From contig NZ_JARTWB010000001.1 of assembly GCF_031450785.1 (NCBI RefSeq), positions 496,001 through 560,000 on the forward strand: a DNA stretch of 64,000 bases, given 5' to 3'. This document shows, piece by piece, positions 45,120 through 54,805 of the stretch. Positions within the stretch are counted from its first letter, which is position 1. Each line of letters opens with the position of its first letter. This DNA comes from Caballeronia sp. LZ062. Its GTDB lineage: Bacteria > Pseudomonadota > Gammaproteobacteria > Burkholderiales > Burkholderiaceae. The notes below the pieces were generated by a model. The model had not been told where the DNA came from, made no database searches, and worked only from the letters and a program-made list of their open reading frames with translations. The position numbers were made by a program, and so were the translations under genes.

Positions 45120-46268
45120 ATGAAGAAATCACGCATTCCCTTACTTCTGTGCGCACTCGGCTTGTGCACCGGCGCTCAGGCGCAGAGTTCAGTCACGCTA
45201 TACGGCCTCATCGATGCCGGCCTCATGTACACGAACAACGTCTCGAAGGGCGGCCGATCCGGCTCGCTGTGGCAGGCAACGAGCGGAAATATCAACGGCA
45301 GCCGTTGGGGCCTGCGCGCAAGTGAAGACCTCGGTGGCGGACTGAAGGCGATCTTCGTGCTCGAGAACGGTTTCAACGTGCAGACCGGGCGGCTCGGGCA
45401 GAACGGACGGGAGTTCGGGCGACAAGCGTATGTCGGCCTTGCATCGAGCGACTACGGCGCGGTGACGCTCGGGCGTCAATACGATTCGCTCGTCGATTTC
45501 GTCGCGCCACTCTCGGCCACGGCCGGTACGTTCGGCGATACGGGATTCGCGCATCCGTTCGACAACGACAACCTGAATCACTCGGTGCGCATGAACAACG
45601 CGGTTAAGTATATGAGTGGCACGTATGCAGGCTTCAAACTCGGCGCCTTATACGCGTTCTCGAACAATACGGATTTCGCGCTGAACCGGGCGTACAGCGC
45701 GGGCGGCAGCTATAACTATGGCCCGTTCAATCTCGCTGTCGGCTATTTGCAAATCAACGGTTCGAACACGACGAATACGACGGGTGCTATCGATGTCGGC
45801 GAATCCATGGCGGACGGAACCGGTGGGTTCGTGCTCGGCGCATCGCGCCAATGGGTGTTGGGCGCGGGCGCCAACTATGCTTTTGGACCTGCACTCGTGG
45901 GCTTCGTCTTTACCCGCAGCGTGTATCAGGGCACGACCTCGTTCAATTCGGTCAATGGCGCGATGAGCTTCAACAACTATGAACTCAACGCCAAATACAG
46001 GCTAACGCCCGCGATCAGCCTCGCCATTGCCGATACCTATACCGATGGTCACGCAGCCAACAGCCGAACCTTCGGTGCGGACCCGAAGTTCAATCAGGTC
46101 GACTTCCAGGCAATCTACGCGTTCTCGAAGCGCACGGACGTCTATGCCGAAGCGATGTATCAACATGCGATCGGCGCGCAGTATGTCGCGTTCATCAACA
46201 CGTCGGGCGGCGCTTCGTCGACGGCGAATCAGGTGGTCGGTACAGTCGGCATTCGCACGCGGTTTTGA
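45120..46268 (+). CDS. Gram-negative general porin (OmpC/Burkholderia type)
   Basis: The 382-residue trimeric outer-membrane porin has signal peptide MKKSRIPLLLCALGLCTGAQA followed by QSSVTLYGLIDAGL, the invariant first strand of betaproteobacterial porins. Other hallmarks are SRWGLRASEDLGGGLKAIFVLE, REFGRQAYVGLASSDYGAVTLGRQYD and the C-terminal Phe (VGIRTRF) required for barrel insertion. It allows passive diffusion of small solutes. It is monocistronic and not obviously linked to the neighbouring efflux pump. Confidence 0.95.
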   Translation: MKKSRIPLLLCALGLCTGAQAQSSVTLYGLIDAGLMYTNNVSKGGRSGSLWQATSGNINGSRWGLRASEDLGGGLKAIFVLENGFNVQTGRLGQNGREFGRQAYVGLASSDYGAVTLGRQYDSLVDFVAPLSATAGTFGDTGFAHPFDNDNLNHSVRMNNAVKYMSGTYAGFKLGALYAFSNNTDFALNRAYSAGGSYNYGPFNLAVGYLQINGSNTTNTTGAIDVGESMADGTGGFVLGASRQWVLGAGANYAFGPALVGFVFTRSVYQGTTSFNSVNGAMSFNNYELNAKYRLTPAISLAIADTYTDGHAANSRTFGADPKFNQVDFQAIYAFSKRTDVYAEAMYQHAIGAQYVAFINTSGGASSTANQVVGTVGIRTRF

Positions 46269-46496
46269 GCCTGAGCGTGCGACCGAGTCGGGTGTCGTGC
46301 AAAGCGATTCACATGTTCATAGCGCGGTAGCCACTGCGCGATATCGATCGCAGCAAGCCTGCGCATCCCCTCAACTGCTGTCACAATCGCCATTGCGACA
46401 TTTTCTCAACGATGCAGTCAGCACCGTTCGGGCTGGCCGTGTCATTGGTGTGCAGCGCGCGCCACGCTGCACTGATCCCATGAACAGGAGCGAGCA

Positions 46497-47516
46497 ATGC
46501 CAACCATGCAGGCAGTTCAGGTGTCGAAAGCGAACGGTCCTCTAGAAGTCGTCGAACGCGACGTGCCCGAGCCGTCCGACGGCCATGTGCTCATCAAGGT
46601 CCATGCTTGCGGAATCTGTCACAGTGATTCGCTGACCGTCGAAGGACAATGGCCCGGCCTGCAGTTCCCGCGTGTGCCGGGTCATGAGATCGCCGGCGTG
46701 ATCGAGAAGATCGGCGCGGGCGTGGAAGGATGGGAGAAGGGGCAACGCGTCGGCGTGGGTTGGCACGGCGGGCATTGCGGCCATTGCGATCACTGCCGTC
46801 ATGGCGACTTCGTACTCTGCCAGCGCGGACTCGTTCCGGGCATCAGCTATGACGGCGGATATGCGGAATATATGGTCGCGCCTCAAGAAGCCCTTGCGCG
46901 GATGCCCGACGATCTCTCCGATATCGACGCCGCTCCGCTCTTGTGCGCGGGCATCACGACATTCAATGCGCTGCGCAACAGCGGCGCGCGAGCAGGCGAA
47001 GTCGTCGCGATACTCGGCATAGGCGGGCTGGGTCATCTGGGCGTGCAGTATGCGCGGAAGATGGGCTTCGTGACGGTAGCGATCGCGCGCGGACAGGACA
47101 AGGCGCCACTGGCGAAGCAGCTCGGCGCGCACCATTACATCGACAGCGAAGCGCAGAACGTCGCGGAAGCCCTGCAAGCGCTTGGCGGTGCGCGCGTCAT
47201 TCTCGCCACCGCGACGAGCGGCAAGGCAATGAGCGCGACCATCGGCGGTTTGGGCCTCAATGGCAAGCTGATCATGGTCGGGATCTCTCAGGAGCCGGTG
47301 GAAGTGCCCATCGCGCAATTCATCATGGGCCGGCACTCCGTTCAGGGCTGGCCCTCCGGAACCGCCGCAGATTCGCAGGATACCTTAGCATTCAGCGCGC
47401 TGGCGGGCGTCAAGCCGATGATCGAAGAATATCCGCTATCGGAAGCGCCGCAAGCGTATGAGCGGATGATGAGTGGAAAGGCCCGCTTTCGTGTCGTGCT
47501 TACTCCAGGCAAATGA
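46497..47516 (+). CDS. Zinc-dependent alcohol dehydrogenase
   Basis: The 339-residue medium-chain dehydrogenase has the catalytic zinc ligands in ACGICHSD and VPGHEIAG, the four-Cys structural zinc lobe in GHCGHCDHCRHGDFVLC, and the Rossmann loop GIGGLGHLGVQYARKMGF. CAGGAG lies seven bases before ATG 46497. The family oxidises primary alcohols or reduces aldehydes with NAD(H). The absence of linked genes gives no clue to the substrate. Confidence 0.94.
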   Translation: MPTMQAVQVSKANGPLEVVERDVPEPSDGHVLIKVHACGICHSDSLTVEGQWPGLQFPRVPGHEIAGVIEKIGAGVEGWEKGQRVGVGWHGGHCGHCDHCRHGDFVLCQRGLVPGISYDGGYAEYMVAPQEALARMPDDLSDIDAAPLLCAGITTFNALRNSGARAGEVVAILGIGGLGHLGVQYARKMGFVTVAIARGQDKAPLAKQLGAHHYIDSEAQNVAEALQALGGARVILATATSGKAMSATIGGLGLNGKLIMVGISQEPVEVPIAQFIMGRHSVQGWPSGTAADSQDTLAFSALAGVKPMIEEYPLSEAPQAYERMMSGKARFRVVLTPGK

Positions 47517-47887
47517 ATTGGGGCGCGCGGCCGTCGCTTGAAGCGCGGCCGCATTCGCAGTGCGACTACGCGACCAATGCCGCGGCTCATCTCCCGCGGA
47601 CCAACCTACGCGCTTCTCAGAACAACCGCGCTCGCTGAAGCACGCCGACAGGCGTTGAAATTCGAATCATTCTCAATGCCGACCGGTTGTCGTCGACGCC
47701 CCCCCACACTGCCCTAAAGTTTAGCGTCGGAACGCCGATATTTGACGTTGATCGAGCAAGTGAACCGACTCCGCTAGGTCGGCCAGCAGTTGCCGTCGAA
47801 GGCAGCAATCTCCTCCCGCTTGTCTGCGCCTGCAAGCGACAACACAACGCTTAAGAATTCCGTACAGCGCGCACCGACAAGCCCATC
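47517..47887. other. 371-base intergenic region upstream of diguanylate cyclase
   Basis: No gene seen. The notable content is the FliA-type promoter at 47715-47741; the transcript would have a 5' leader of roughly 140 bases before the cyclase ATG. Confidence 0.5.
47715..47741 (+). promoter_or_regulatory. FliA (sigma-28) flagellar-class promoter
   Basis: TAAAGTTT (47715-47722), an 11-base spacer, then GCCGATAT (47734-47741) matches the sigma-28 consensus TAAAGTTT-N11-GCCGATAA at 15 of 16 positions with exact spacing. It points at the diguanylate cyclase 147 bases downstream. Confidence 0.8.
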
Positions 47888-49087
47888 ATGCCCACGTTCG
47901 ACTTGCGTACCGTCCTTCTCATGGCATCCGTGATGCCTGGACTGATGGCTTTGGTGATGTTCTCCATTGGGAGGACATTCCCGAGAACTATTTTGGGTGT
48001 AGCGCAATGGGCGCAGGGCTCACTGCTCTTTTCCGCTGCGGCCTTCGTCATGGCGCTGCGGGACGCCATTCCGGACTGGCTTTCCGTCGTTGTCGGTAAT
48101 GTATGTATTGTCGGCAGCATAGGACTCTGGCTGATCGGCACCCAACGCTATCTCGGTCGCGTGCCGTGCGTCCGCCTCATCGCAGCGTTGGCTCTCGTGG
48201 ATGCCGTTAGTCTCAGCTGGATGACGTGGGCCGATCTAAACCCTCACGGGCGCTCACTATGCACGAACGTCATTCTCTTACTGCTTTTCGCGCTGCTTGC
48301 TTACGAGTTGCTCCGATACGGTGACGCTGATAGTGGCGCGAGAGTTGTCGGCAGCCTCTTTGCCTTCGAAACACTCATCGCATCGGCCAGGGTCATCACT
48401 TTGCTGCAACCCGTGGCAACGAACGAAGGCTTGTACGCGCACGATCGGATGCAGATGATTTACCTGAGCAGTGGCGCATTCATGTCGCTCAGCATCACGG
48501 TGGGATTCATGCTCACAGCCGTGAACCGGCTCCGGTTTCATCTCGAACAACTTTCACGGATCGACCCGCTGACAGGCCTCCTCAATCGCCGCGCCCTTTT
48601 GAGTGCGCACACGATGGCGCGGGAAACGCCTCGCAAGTCCAGACGATATCTCTCGTTGTTACTCATCGACCTGGACCACTTCAAGAGAATCAACGACACG
48701 TACGGTCATTCGATGGGAGACGACGTCCTGGTCGATTTCGCGCGACGCGCAGTACTCGCGCTTCCGCCGGAAGCAGAACTAGCGCGTTGGGGCGGAGAGG
48801 AGTTCGCTGTGCTGTTTACTTGCGACACCGTCGACGAACCCGTGCGTCTCGCACGTGCACTGCAGGCACGCATCGCAAGCATGGGCAGTTCGTCCCTCCC
48901 TTCGTACACGTGTAGCATCGGCGTGGCGTGTCTTGGCGCTGCTGACGCAAGCATCGAGCAGTTGTTGAAGCAAGCCGACGGGGCGCTGTACCGCGCAAAA
49001 GACAATGGGCGGAACCGAGTGGAAGTCGCGTTGGAAGTTGTCGATGTCACCGTCTCGCCCATGGTCGAGAAAGCGATGAAAATCTAG
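47888..49087 (+). CDS. Membrane-bound diguanylate cyclase (GGEEF)
   Basis: The 399-residue protein has an N-terminal membrane domain of about six or seven helices (residues ~5-215) without a recognised sensor signature, then a GGDEF domain starting RIDPLTGLLNRRALL. Metal and substrate residues are present in LLIDLDHFKRINDTYGH and the active-site motif is GGEEF (near residue 302). The RxxD inhibitory site is absent. It should make cyclic-di-GMP in response to a membrane cue. A FliA-type promoter upstream suggests expression with late flagellar genes. Confidence 0.92.
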   Translation: MPTFDLRTVLLMASVMPGLMALVMFSIGRTFPRTILGVAQWAQGSLLFSAAAFVMALRDAIPDWLSVVVGNVCIVGSIGLWLIGTQRYLGRVPCVRLIAALALVDAVSLSWMTWADLNPHGRSLCTNVILLLLFALLAYELLRYGDADSGARVVGSLFAFETLIASARVITLLQPVATNEGLYAHDRMQMIYLSSGAFMSLSITVGFMLTAVNRLRFHLEQLSRIDPLTGLLNRRALLSAHTMARETPRKSRRYLSLLLIDLDHFKRINDTYGHSMGDDVLVDFARRAVLALPPEAELARWGGEEFAVLFTCDTVDEPVRLARALQARIASMGSSSLPSYTCSIGVACLGAADASIEQLLKQADGALYRAKDNGRNRVEVALEVVDVTVSPMVEKAMKI

Positions 49088-49218
49088 CTGGGCCCGGCGG
49101 GATGCGTTCTCTTGCGCAGTCAATCGGCATCCTTGGGGTGCTGTGACGGACGTAAGTTGCGTGGACCGCGCTTTGCTGCGCTTACTGTCACCACCGCCGA
49201 TCTGAATGGGAGGACGCG

Positions 49219-49809
49219 ATGTGTGAGGTTCCGAAAGCGTCAGCACGACTGGGTTATGGGGGAGGTTCTCACGGGAAGGCGGGCCGCGTTCTCGCCGCCC
49301 TCCTTTGTGCATCCGCATTTTGCGCTTCAGGCTGTCGTCTGATGCAGTCGAATGCGCAAGTCAGTCCGACCGACCAGCAATTCATGCTTACAGCGGCGAG
49401 CGTCGGTAAGGCCGAGATCGATCTGGGCAAGCTCGCGTCCGAGCAGGGAGCGTCCCCTGAGGTGCGTGCGTTCGGGCAGAAAATGGTGAGCGAGCACACG
49501 CGCATCAATGGCGAACTGTCGCAGATCGCAGATGCGAAGCAAGTGCATTTGTTAGAGGCGATGGATCCCGCGAACCGCACGCTTTACGACGAACTCAAGA
49601 AGATGACCGGCCCCGCCTTCGACCGCGAATATGCGATTGCACAGGTGCATATCCATCAGATGGGCAACGCGTTATACGCGAGCGAGGCACAGCACGGCGA
49701 AGACGCTCAAGTCAAACAATTCGCGGCACGTGGCGTGCCGATCGGAAACGATCATTTGCAACACGCTTCCCACCTCTTGCAAGATTTGCCGAAATCGTCC
49801 GTGCAGTAA
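49219..49809 (+). CDS. DUF4142 exported protein (ferritin-like helical bundle)
   Basis: The 196-residue protein has a signal peptide with lipobox-like ASGC (Cys39) after a somewhat long polar N-terminus, then a DUF4142 domain: QQFMLTAASVGKAEIDLGKLASEQG, VRAFGQKMVSEHTRIN and a second helical pair around MGNALYASEAQHGEDAQVKQF. The predicted fold is a four-helix ferritin-like bundle. No function is established for the family. GGGAGG lies shortly before ATG 49219. It is followed 27 bases later by a DUF4148 gene and probably shares a transcript with it. Confidence 0.87.
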   Translation: MCEVPKASARLGYGGGSHGKAGRVLAALLCASAFCASGCRLMQSNAQVSPTDQQFMLTAASVGKAEIDLGKLASEQGASPEVRAFGQKMVSEHTRINGELSQIADAKQVHLLEAMDPANRTLYDELKKMTGPAFDREYAIAQVHIHQMGNALYASEAQHGEDAQVKQFAARGVPIGNDHLQHASHLLQDLPKSSVQ

Positions 49810-49836
49810 ATGGCGCACCATCGTGGGAGACCCGAA

Positions 49837-50160
49837 ATGGCACAAGTCGAGACTCTGCGCGAGAACCATGGCATTCGCAGGCGCATGACTGCGGGTGTCG
49901 CGGCGGTCTGTAGCTTGGCGTTGGCTCTTGTCTTGGCTCCCGAAGTGCACGCCGACTCACCGTCCAATGCGGCTCATTCCGCGAAATCAAAGCGCGAGCA
50001 AGTTCGCGAGGACCTCGCCCGGTATCGATGTGCGGGCTACAACCCGGTCGCCGACGAGATTACCTACCCCAACGACGTCGATGCCGCGCGCGAACGTTTG
50101 CAAGACGCGGGCTGCACGGCACCGGACGCCCCAACGCACGCCGAAAAACATTCGAAATAG
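49837..50160 (+). CDS. DUF4148 family exported protein
   Basis: The 107-residue protein from ATG 49837 (GGGAGA seven bases upstream) has a signal peptide, RRRMTAGVAAVCSLALALVLAPEVHA, and a mature DUF4148 domain: KREQVREDLARYRCAGYNPVADE followed by TYPNDVDAARERLQDAGC. An ATG at 49810 would add nine residues. The Cys pair is conserved with the other two members in this window. Probably periplasmic, function unknown, co-transcribed with the DUF4142 gene. Confidence 0.8.
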   Translation: MAQVETLRENHGIRRRMTAGVAAVCSLALALVLAPEVHADSPSNAAHSAKSKREQVREDLARYRCAGYNPVADEITYPNDVDAARERLQDAGCTAPDAPTHAEKHSK

Positions 50161-50270
50161 CGAGCGCGGCGTGCATTGTGAATGCATAGAACCTATTCCT
50201 GACCGCCTCTGAATCCGCCAGGATTCCGCTTCTATACTGGCTCCTCGAACTTCAACGAGGAGACGCTTCG

Positions 50271-51080
50271 ATGTTAATGGACGCCAAGGAGTCGATATAT
50301 AGCCCGACGCAGGATGGCCTGATCTTCCCGCAGGAGCCGGTGTTTTCCAGTTCCGCCGAGGAGCGGCGGTATCGCAAGGAACATCTTGCCGCAGCGTGCC
50401 GGATTTTTGCCCGCCACGGGTTCAGCTTTGGTTTTGGCGGGCATTTGACGGTGCGCGATCCCGAGCATCCCGAGCTCTTCTGGACCAACCCGATGTGTGT
50501 GCCGTGGTCACGCACAAAGACTTCGCAGCTCGTGCTGGTCGATCATTCGGGTACGGTTATCGAAGGCAAATATGCGGTGAATCGGGCTGGCTACGTGCTG
50601 CATTCCGCGATTCATGCTGAGAATCCCGACATCATCGGCTCATGCCATGCCCACACGGTGAACGGCGACGCGTGGGCCGCAATGGGCAAGCCGCTCGACT
50701 ACGTGACGCAAGATGCGTGCATGTTCTACGGCAGCCATACCGTTGTGCGCGACGGCGCGGGCAAGGTGCCGGTGGCGAACGAGTCGGGCAATCCGATTGC
50801 GCGCGCCTTTGCTGATAACAAGGCAATCATTCATCAGAACCATGGTCTGCTGACCGCGAGCCGGCATAGCATCGACGACGCCGTTTGGACTTTTATCGCC
50901 CTCGACCATTGCTGCAAGATGCAGTTGTTGATGGACGCCACCGAATCACGCCCGATCCCGATCGACCCGAAGTTCGCCGAGTATTCACACGAGCACCTCG
51001 GCAATTCGTTCATTAGCTGGCTGCACTTCCAGACCATGCTCTACGAGATTGCGGAAGAAGAGCCTGATTATCTCGACTGA
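50271..51080 (+). CDS. Class II aldolase/adducin family protein
   Basis: The 269-residue enzyme has the zinc-dependent class II aldolase fold (RhaD/FucA/AraD type). Zinc ligands appear in SCHAHTVNGDAW (HxH) and IHQNHGLLT (third His), and FGFGGHLTVRDPE near residue 55 is the phosphate-recognition loop. Members cleave or epimerise sugar phosphates or act as decarboxylases; this subgroup resembles the putative aldolases near ACS transporters. The MFS gene 90 bases downstream suggests a joint catabolic unit. Substrate unknown. Confidence 0.9.
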   Translation: MLMDAKESIYSPTQDGLIFPQEPVFSSSAEERRYRKEHLAAACRIFARHGFSFGFGGHLTVRDPEHPELFWTNPMCVPWSRTKTSQLVLVDHSGTVIEGKYAVNRAGYVLHSAIHAENPDIIGSCHAHTVNGDAWAAMGKPLDYVTQDACMFYGSHTVVRDGAGKVPVANESGNPIARAFADNKAIIHQNHGLLTASRHSIDDAVWTFIALDHCCKMQLLMDATESRPIPIDPKFAEYSHEHLGNSFISWLHFQTMLYEIAEEEPDYLD

Positions 51081-51170
51081 CGCATCGATGGTTCTATGCA
51101 GGACGCGGCATGCGCAAGCATCCGACTGCGAATGCCGCGCAGCGCGCAAAAAACTATACCGGAGACATGC

Positions 51171-52475
51171 ATGGAAGCGCTATATGGAGAAGAAGCCGTC
51201 CCTCAGGCCGACACGAGCCGCACCTACTACCGGGCTTACTGGCGGCTGTTGCCACTCTTGTTGCTCTGCTATCTGGTCGCGTATCTGGATCGCGTGAATG
51301 TCGGTTTCGCGAAACTGCAGATGCTCGACGCACTGCATTTCGACGACGCAATCTACGGCCTTGGCTCAGGCATCTTCTTCGCGGGATATTTCTTCTTCGA
51401 AGTGCCCAGCAATCTCGTCATGCGCAAAGTGGGCGCGCGTAAATGGATTGCGCGAATCATGCTGACGTGGGGCGTGATCTCGGCGGCGATGATCTTCGTG
51501 AAGACGCCGACGACGTTCTACATCGCGCGCTTTCTGCTCGGTGCCGCCGAAGCGGGCTTCGCGCCGGCGATCATGTATCTGCTCACGCTCTGGTTTCCGG
51601 CACGGTATCGCGGCCGGGCCATGTCGATCTACGTGATGGGTGCGCCGCTCGCGTTCGTCGTCGGCGGGCCGATCTCGGGTTACATTCTCCATGCGTTTTC
51701 CAGCAATGAGCATCTCGCCGCGTGGCAATGGCTCTTTCTCATCGAAGCGATTCCCGCCGTCGTGCTCGCGTTCGTGGTGTTGGCCTTTCTCGACGATGAC
51801 CCTGCACGTTCGCGCTGGATCTCCGAGGACGAGCGCACCCACGTGCTCGCTGAAATTCGCGCGGAAAACGCGGGCAAGATCGATCATTCGAGTGCAGGCG
51901 CGTTCCTCGCCAATCGGAAGCTATGGCAGTTCTGCGCCATCTTCTTTTGCCTCATTATGGGCCTTTATGCGCTCGGCTTCTGGATGCCGTCGCTCATCAA
52001 ACGCAGCGGTGTAGTCGATCCGCTCACCATCGGTCTTTATTCGGCGATACCGAATATCGCTGCGGCCATTGCGCTGTACCTGTCTAACCGCAGCGCCGAT
52101 CGCACCGGCGGACGTCGTGCACACTTCGCGCTATTCATGCTGATCGGCGCAGTGGGTCTCGCGACGAGCATGTGGCTTTCGGCGGGGCCCGTCATGACGA
52201 CGGTATGTCTTTCTATCGCGGCGGCGGGCGTGTATTCGTGTGTCGCGCTCTTCTGGGCATTGCCCACGAGCCTGTTCGTCGGCGCATCGGTGGCCGCGGC
52301 GCTCGCGTTCATCAACTCGGTCGGCAATATCGCCGGGTTCGTGTCGCCGTATCTCGTCGGCATGCTCAACGTAACAGTCGGGAACTCGGAAGTCGGCATG
52401 TACGTGATTTCGGCGTTTCTCGTGCTCGGTGCTGCCATGACCATGCGACTGCCCAAGACGCTCGACGACAAGTGA
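51171..52475 (+). CDS. MFS transporter, ACS (organic anion) type
   Basis: The 434-residue protein from ATG 51171 (CCGGAG upstream) has twelve helices and ACS-family features: LLCYLVAYLDRVNVGFAKLQM, the loop VMRKVGARKWIARIMLTWG and FLLGAAEAGFAPAIMYLLTLWFP. The family carries phthalate, tartrate, 4-hydroxyphenylacetate and similar anions by proton symport. The upstream frame to 51096 is polar and not used. Paired with the aldolase and facing a convergent LysR gene, it is the probable importer of the aldolase pathway's starting compound. Confidence 0.93.
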   Translation: MEALYGEEAVPQADTSRTYYRAYWRLLPLLLLCYLVAYLDRVNVGFAKLQMLDALHFDDAIYGLGSGIFFAGYFFFEVPSNLVMRKVGARKWIARIMLTWGVISAAMIFVKTPTTFYIARFLLGAAEAGFAPAIMYLLTLWFPARYRGRAMSIYVMGAPLAFVVGGPISGYILHAFSSNEHLAAWQWLFLIEAIPAVVLAFVVLAFLDDDPARSRWISEDERTHVLAEIRAENAGKIDHSSAGAFLANRKLWQFCAIFFCLIMGLYALGFWMPSLIKRSGVVDPLTIGLYSAIPNIAAAIALYLSNRSADRTGGRRAHFALFMLIGAVGLATSMWLSAGPVMTTVCLSIAAAGVYSCVALFWALPTSLFVGASVAAALAFINSVGNIAGFVSPYLVGMLNVTVGNSEVGMYVISAFLVLGAAMTMRLPKTLDDK

Positions 52476-52483
52476 CACATCGC

Positions 52484-53395
52484 TCAGGCGGCCCACGGCG
52501 GCCGCTCGAGCTTCTCACCGATGTAGTCGATGAACGCCCGTACCCGTGGATGAAGCGACGAATCGCGCGGATAGAGCGCATAGATCGCTGTCTCGTCGCT
52601 CGGCTGAAAGTCCGTCAGGAGCGGCACGAGCATGTTGCTGCGAATCGAAGGCAGCACCATATGCTCTGCCATGCGTGTGATGCCGACTCCGGCGAGACAC
52701 ATGTAGACCGAACTCACCCCACTGCTTGTCTGGAAATTGCCGTTGATGAGCATGGATGTGCGCTCGCCGTCGATCATGAATGGCCAATGATTCAGATGAT
52801 CCATGGGCGGTTCCCACATGAGACAGTTGTGGGTCGCAAGGTCCGCCGGCACCAGCGGTACACCGTGACGCGCGATATAGGAAGGCGAGGCCGTTACCAC
52901 GCGCTGAAGATGGCACAGCTTGCGGCTGACGAGATTCGAGTCCTGCAAGCTGCCCATGCGGATTGCAACATCGAATCCTTCGCCGATGACATCCGCGAGC
53001 GTATCGGACAGCGACAGTCGAACCCGAAGTCCGGGATAGCGCTCCAGAAAGCCGGGAATGAGCGGCACGATCTGATCCATGCCGAACGACGTTGCCACCG
53101 TCACGCGAATGCCGCCGGTCATATGCTGACCGGCGCGCGAGAGCTGTGCTTCGGCGACATCGATGTCTTCGAGAATGCGCCTGCACAGCGCGAGATACTG
53201 GTGGCCTTCCTGAGTGACCTGTAGACGTCGCGTGGAGCGCCTGAGCAACGCCACGCCCAAACGCTTCTCCAGAGCTGAGACGGCGCGGCTGACATACGGC
53301 TGCTGGAGGTCGAGCATGAGCGCCGCGGCTGTGAAGCCGCCCGTTTCGGCGACGGCCTTGAAGATCCTCATTTCGACGAGGCGTTCGTCCTTCAT
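52484..53395 (-). CDS. LysR-family transcriptional regulator
   Basis: The 303-residue regulator has an N-terminal winged helix (MRIFKAVAETGGFTAAALMLDLQQPYVSRAVSALEKRLG) and a C-terminal effector domain beginning GIRVTVATSFGMDQIVPLIPGFLERYPGLRVRLSLSD. It belongs to the CrgA/DsdC-like subgroup. It converges on the ACS transporter with eight bases between stops, so it may regulate that transporter and the aldolase even though it is not divergent from them. Confidence 0.92.
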   Translation of the reverse strand: MKDERLVEMRIFKAVAETGGFTAAALMLDLQQPYVSRAVSALEKRLGVALLRRSTRRLQVTQEGHQYLALCRRILEDIDVAEAQLSRAGQHMTGGIRVTVATSFGMDQIVPLIPGFLERYPGLRVRLSLSDTLADVIGEGFDVAIRMGSLQDSNLVSRKLCHLQRVVTASPSYIARHGVPLVPADLATHNCLMWEPPMDHLNHWPFMIDGERTSMLINGNFQTSSGVSSVYMCLAGVGITRMAEHMVLPSIRSNMLVPLLTDFQPSDETAIYALYPRDSSLHPRVRAFIDYIGEKLERPPWAA

Positions 53396-53629
53396 GTGGC
53401 AATGCGAGCGTAAGCGGATTCGAAGCCAGCATCATAGCCAGCGCCGGAGTGTTGTCATACCGGGAATTGCACGGGTATGCGCTGCACTCCGGCACAGACC
53501 GTGGGAGTGCCGGCTGAATCTCGATGCGGATCACGCTTCAGATCGCGCATTGCGCGCTTACGACGGCCGTCTACTCCGTCCGTACGTATATCTAACTAAT
53601 CGCCCTCTTGTCGCCGCATGGACGCAGCA

Positions 53630-54805
53630 TCATGTGAGCGTCGAAGTAAGATCTAATGCGTCCGATTGCGTCGGCGCAGCGGTCACTATCTTCTGAGCTT
53701 GCGCGTCGAACACTTCGCGCGAGAAGCGGCGGCGAAAATCGCTGGCGAGCACGCTCATCGAGAAATTGGGCGCGGCCAGAATGCGCTGGATAAATGCATT
53801 CGCGTCGTCGGGCGGGAAAAGCAGCGCATCGGGCATATACGCATCGAGCCCGGACACGCGCGAGACGACAATCGGCCGCTCCGCGAGGACCGCTTCGATC
53901 ATCACGAGCGGCACGCCTTCGAACGCTGACGGCAACACCAGCGTATCGCTAGCAACGATATACGGCAGCACATCGCTTCGCGGACCGACTAGACGCACGC
54001 GTGACGACAGGATAGGACTCGCGTTCACCATGGCAGCCAGACGCGAGGCATCCGGACCTTCGCCAACGACCAGCACAAGGGCGTTCTCGAACGCATCCGG
54101 GTTGCTCTCGATCACGCGCATCAGAAAATCCTGGCGCTTCTGATCGAAGTTGATTCGACCGATTTGGGCGATGATGGTCGTGCCGTCGTCAGGCAGACCG
54201 AGTGTCGCGCGCGCGGCACTCTTCGTGAGCCCTGTGCGGCTAAAGCGGTCATCGACGCAGTTCTCCAGAATCATCGACCGCACATGCGGAGCAAGTCGCT
54301 GGAGCTTGCCCTGCAGGTGCTCGTTCAGCGTAATGAATTCGTTCGGCATGCGATACAACACGCGCTTGGCCATCCACTTCGCCTTTCCTGTCATCCCGGC
54401 GCGCAGCGGCGGATCATCGACGAGTGGAAGATAGCTTACTGTAGGCACGCGAGCGTAACGGCCGGCGAACAATCCCGCGAGACCCGATACGATGGTCCCT
54501 TGAGCGACGATCAGTTTGGTGATCTTAAGCGTGCGCAGCGTTGCTGCAGTCGACCGGATCGCCGGCAGAAGCGTCAAGCGGTTGTCCTTCAGCGACTCCG
54601 ATGTGAACGGCAATGCAACTGCGCGAACCTTCTCATTGTCGCGAGCCAGCTCGGTGACGTAGCCGTAAAGCAGCGCGTTTGAATTCGGCACCAGAATGTG
54701 CAAGGTATCCAGATGCTTGCTTGATGCGAGCGCCAGCATCAGCCGCTTGAGCATCTCTTCGTGCCCACCGTTGATACCTGAATCGCAATAGATGCCCAAA
54801 CGCAT
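53630..54805 (-). CDS. Glycosyltransferase family 4 protein
   Basis: The 391-residue GT-B enzyme has the GT4 nucleotide-sugar domain: IIAQIGRINFDQKRQDFLMRVIE, VLVVGEGPDASRL, RVRLVGPRSDVLPYIVASDTLVLPSAFEGVPLVMIEAVLAERP. The last phrase holds the E-x7-E motif. The N-terminus MRLGIYCDSGINGGHEEML is the acceptor-side start. It adds a sugar to an oligo- or polysaccharide. A 499-base gap separates it from the divergent TupA-like gene, and both lie beside a secreted glycosidase and a PAP2 phosphatase, suggesting a small surface-glycan group. Confidence 0.92.
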   Translation of the reverse strand: MRLGIYCDSGINGGHEEMLKRLMLALASSKHLDTLHILVPNSNALLYGYVTELARDNEKVRAVALPFTSESLKDNRLTLLPAIRSTAATLRTLKITKLIVAQGTIVSGLAGLFAGRYARVPTVSYLPLVDDPPLRAGMTGKAKWMAKRVLYRMPNEFITLNEHLQGKLQRLAPHVRSMILENCVDDRFSRTGLTKSAARATLGLPDDGTTIIAQIGRINFDQKRQDFLMRVIESNPDAFENALVLVVGEGPDASRLAAMVNASPILSSRVRLVGPRSDVLPYIVASDTLVLPSAFEGVPLVMIEAVLAERPIVVSRVSGLDAYMPDALLFPPDDANAFIQRILAAPNFSMSVLASDFRRRFSREVFDAQAQKIVTAAPTQSDALDLTSTLT

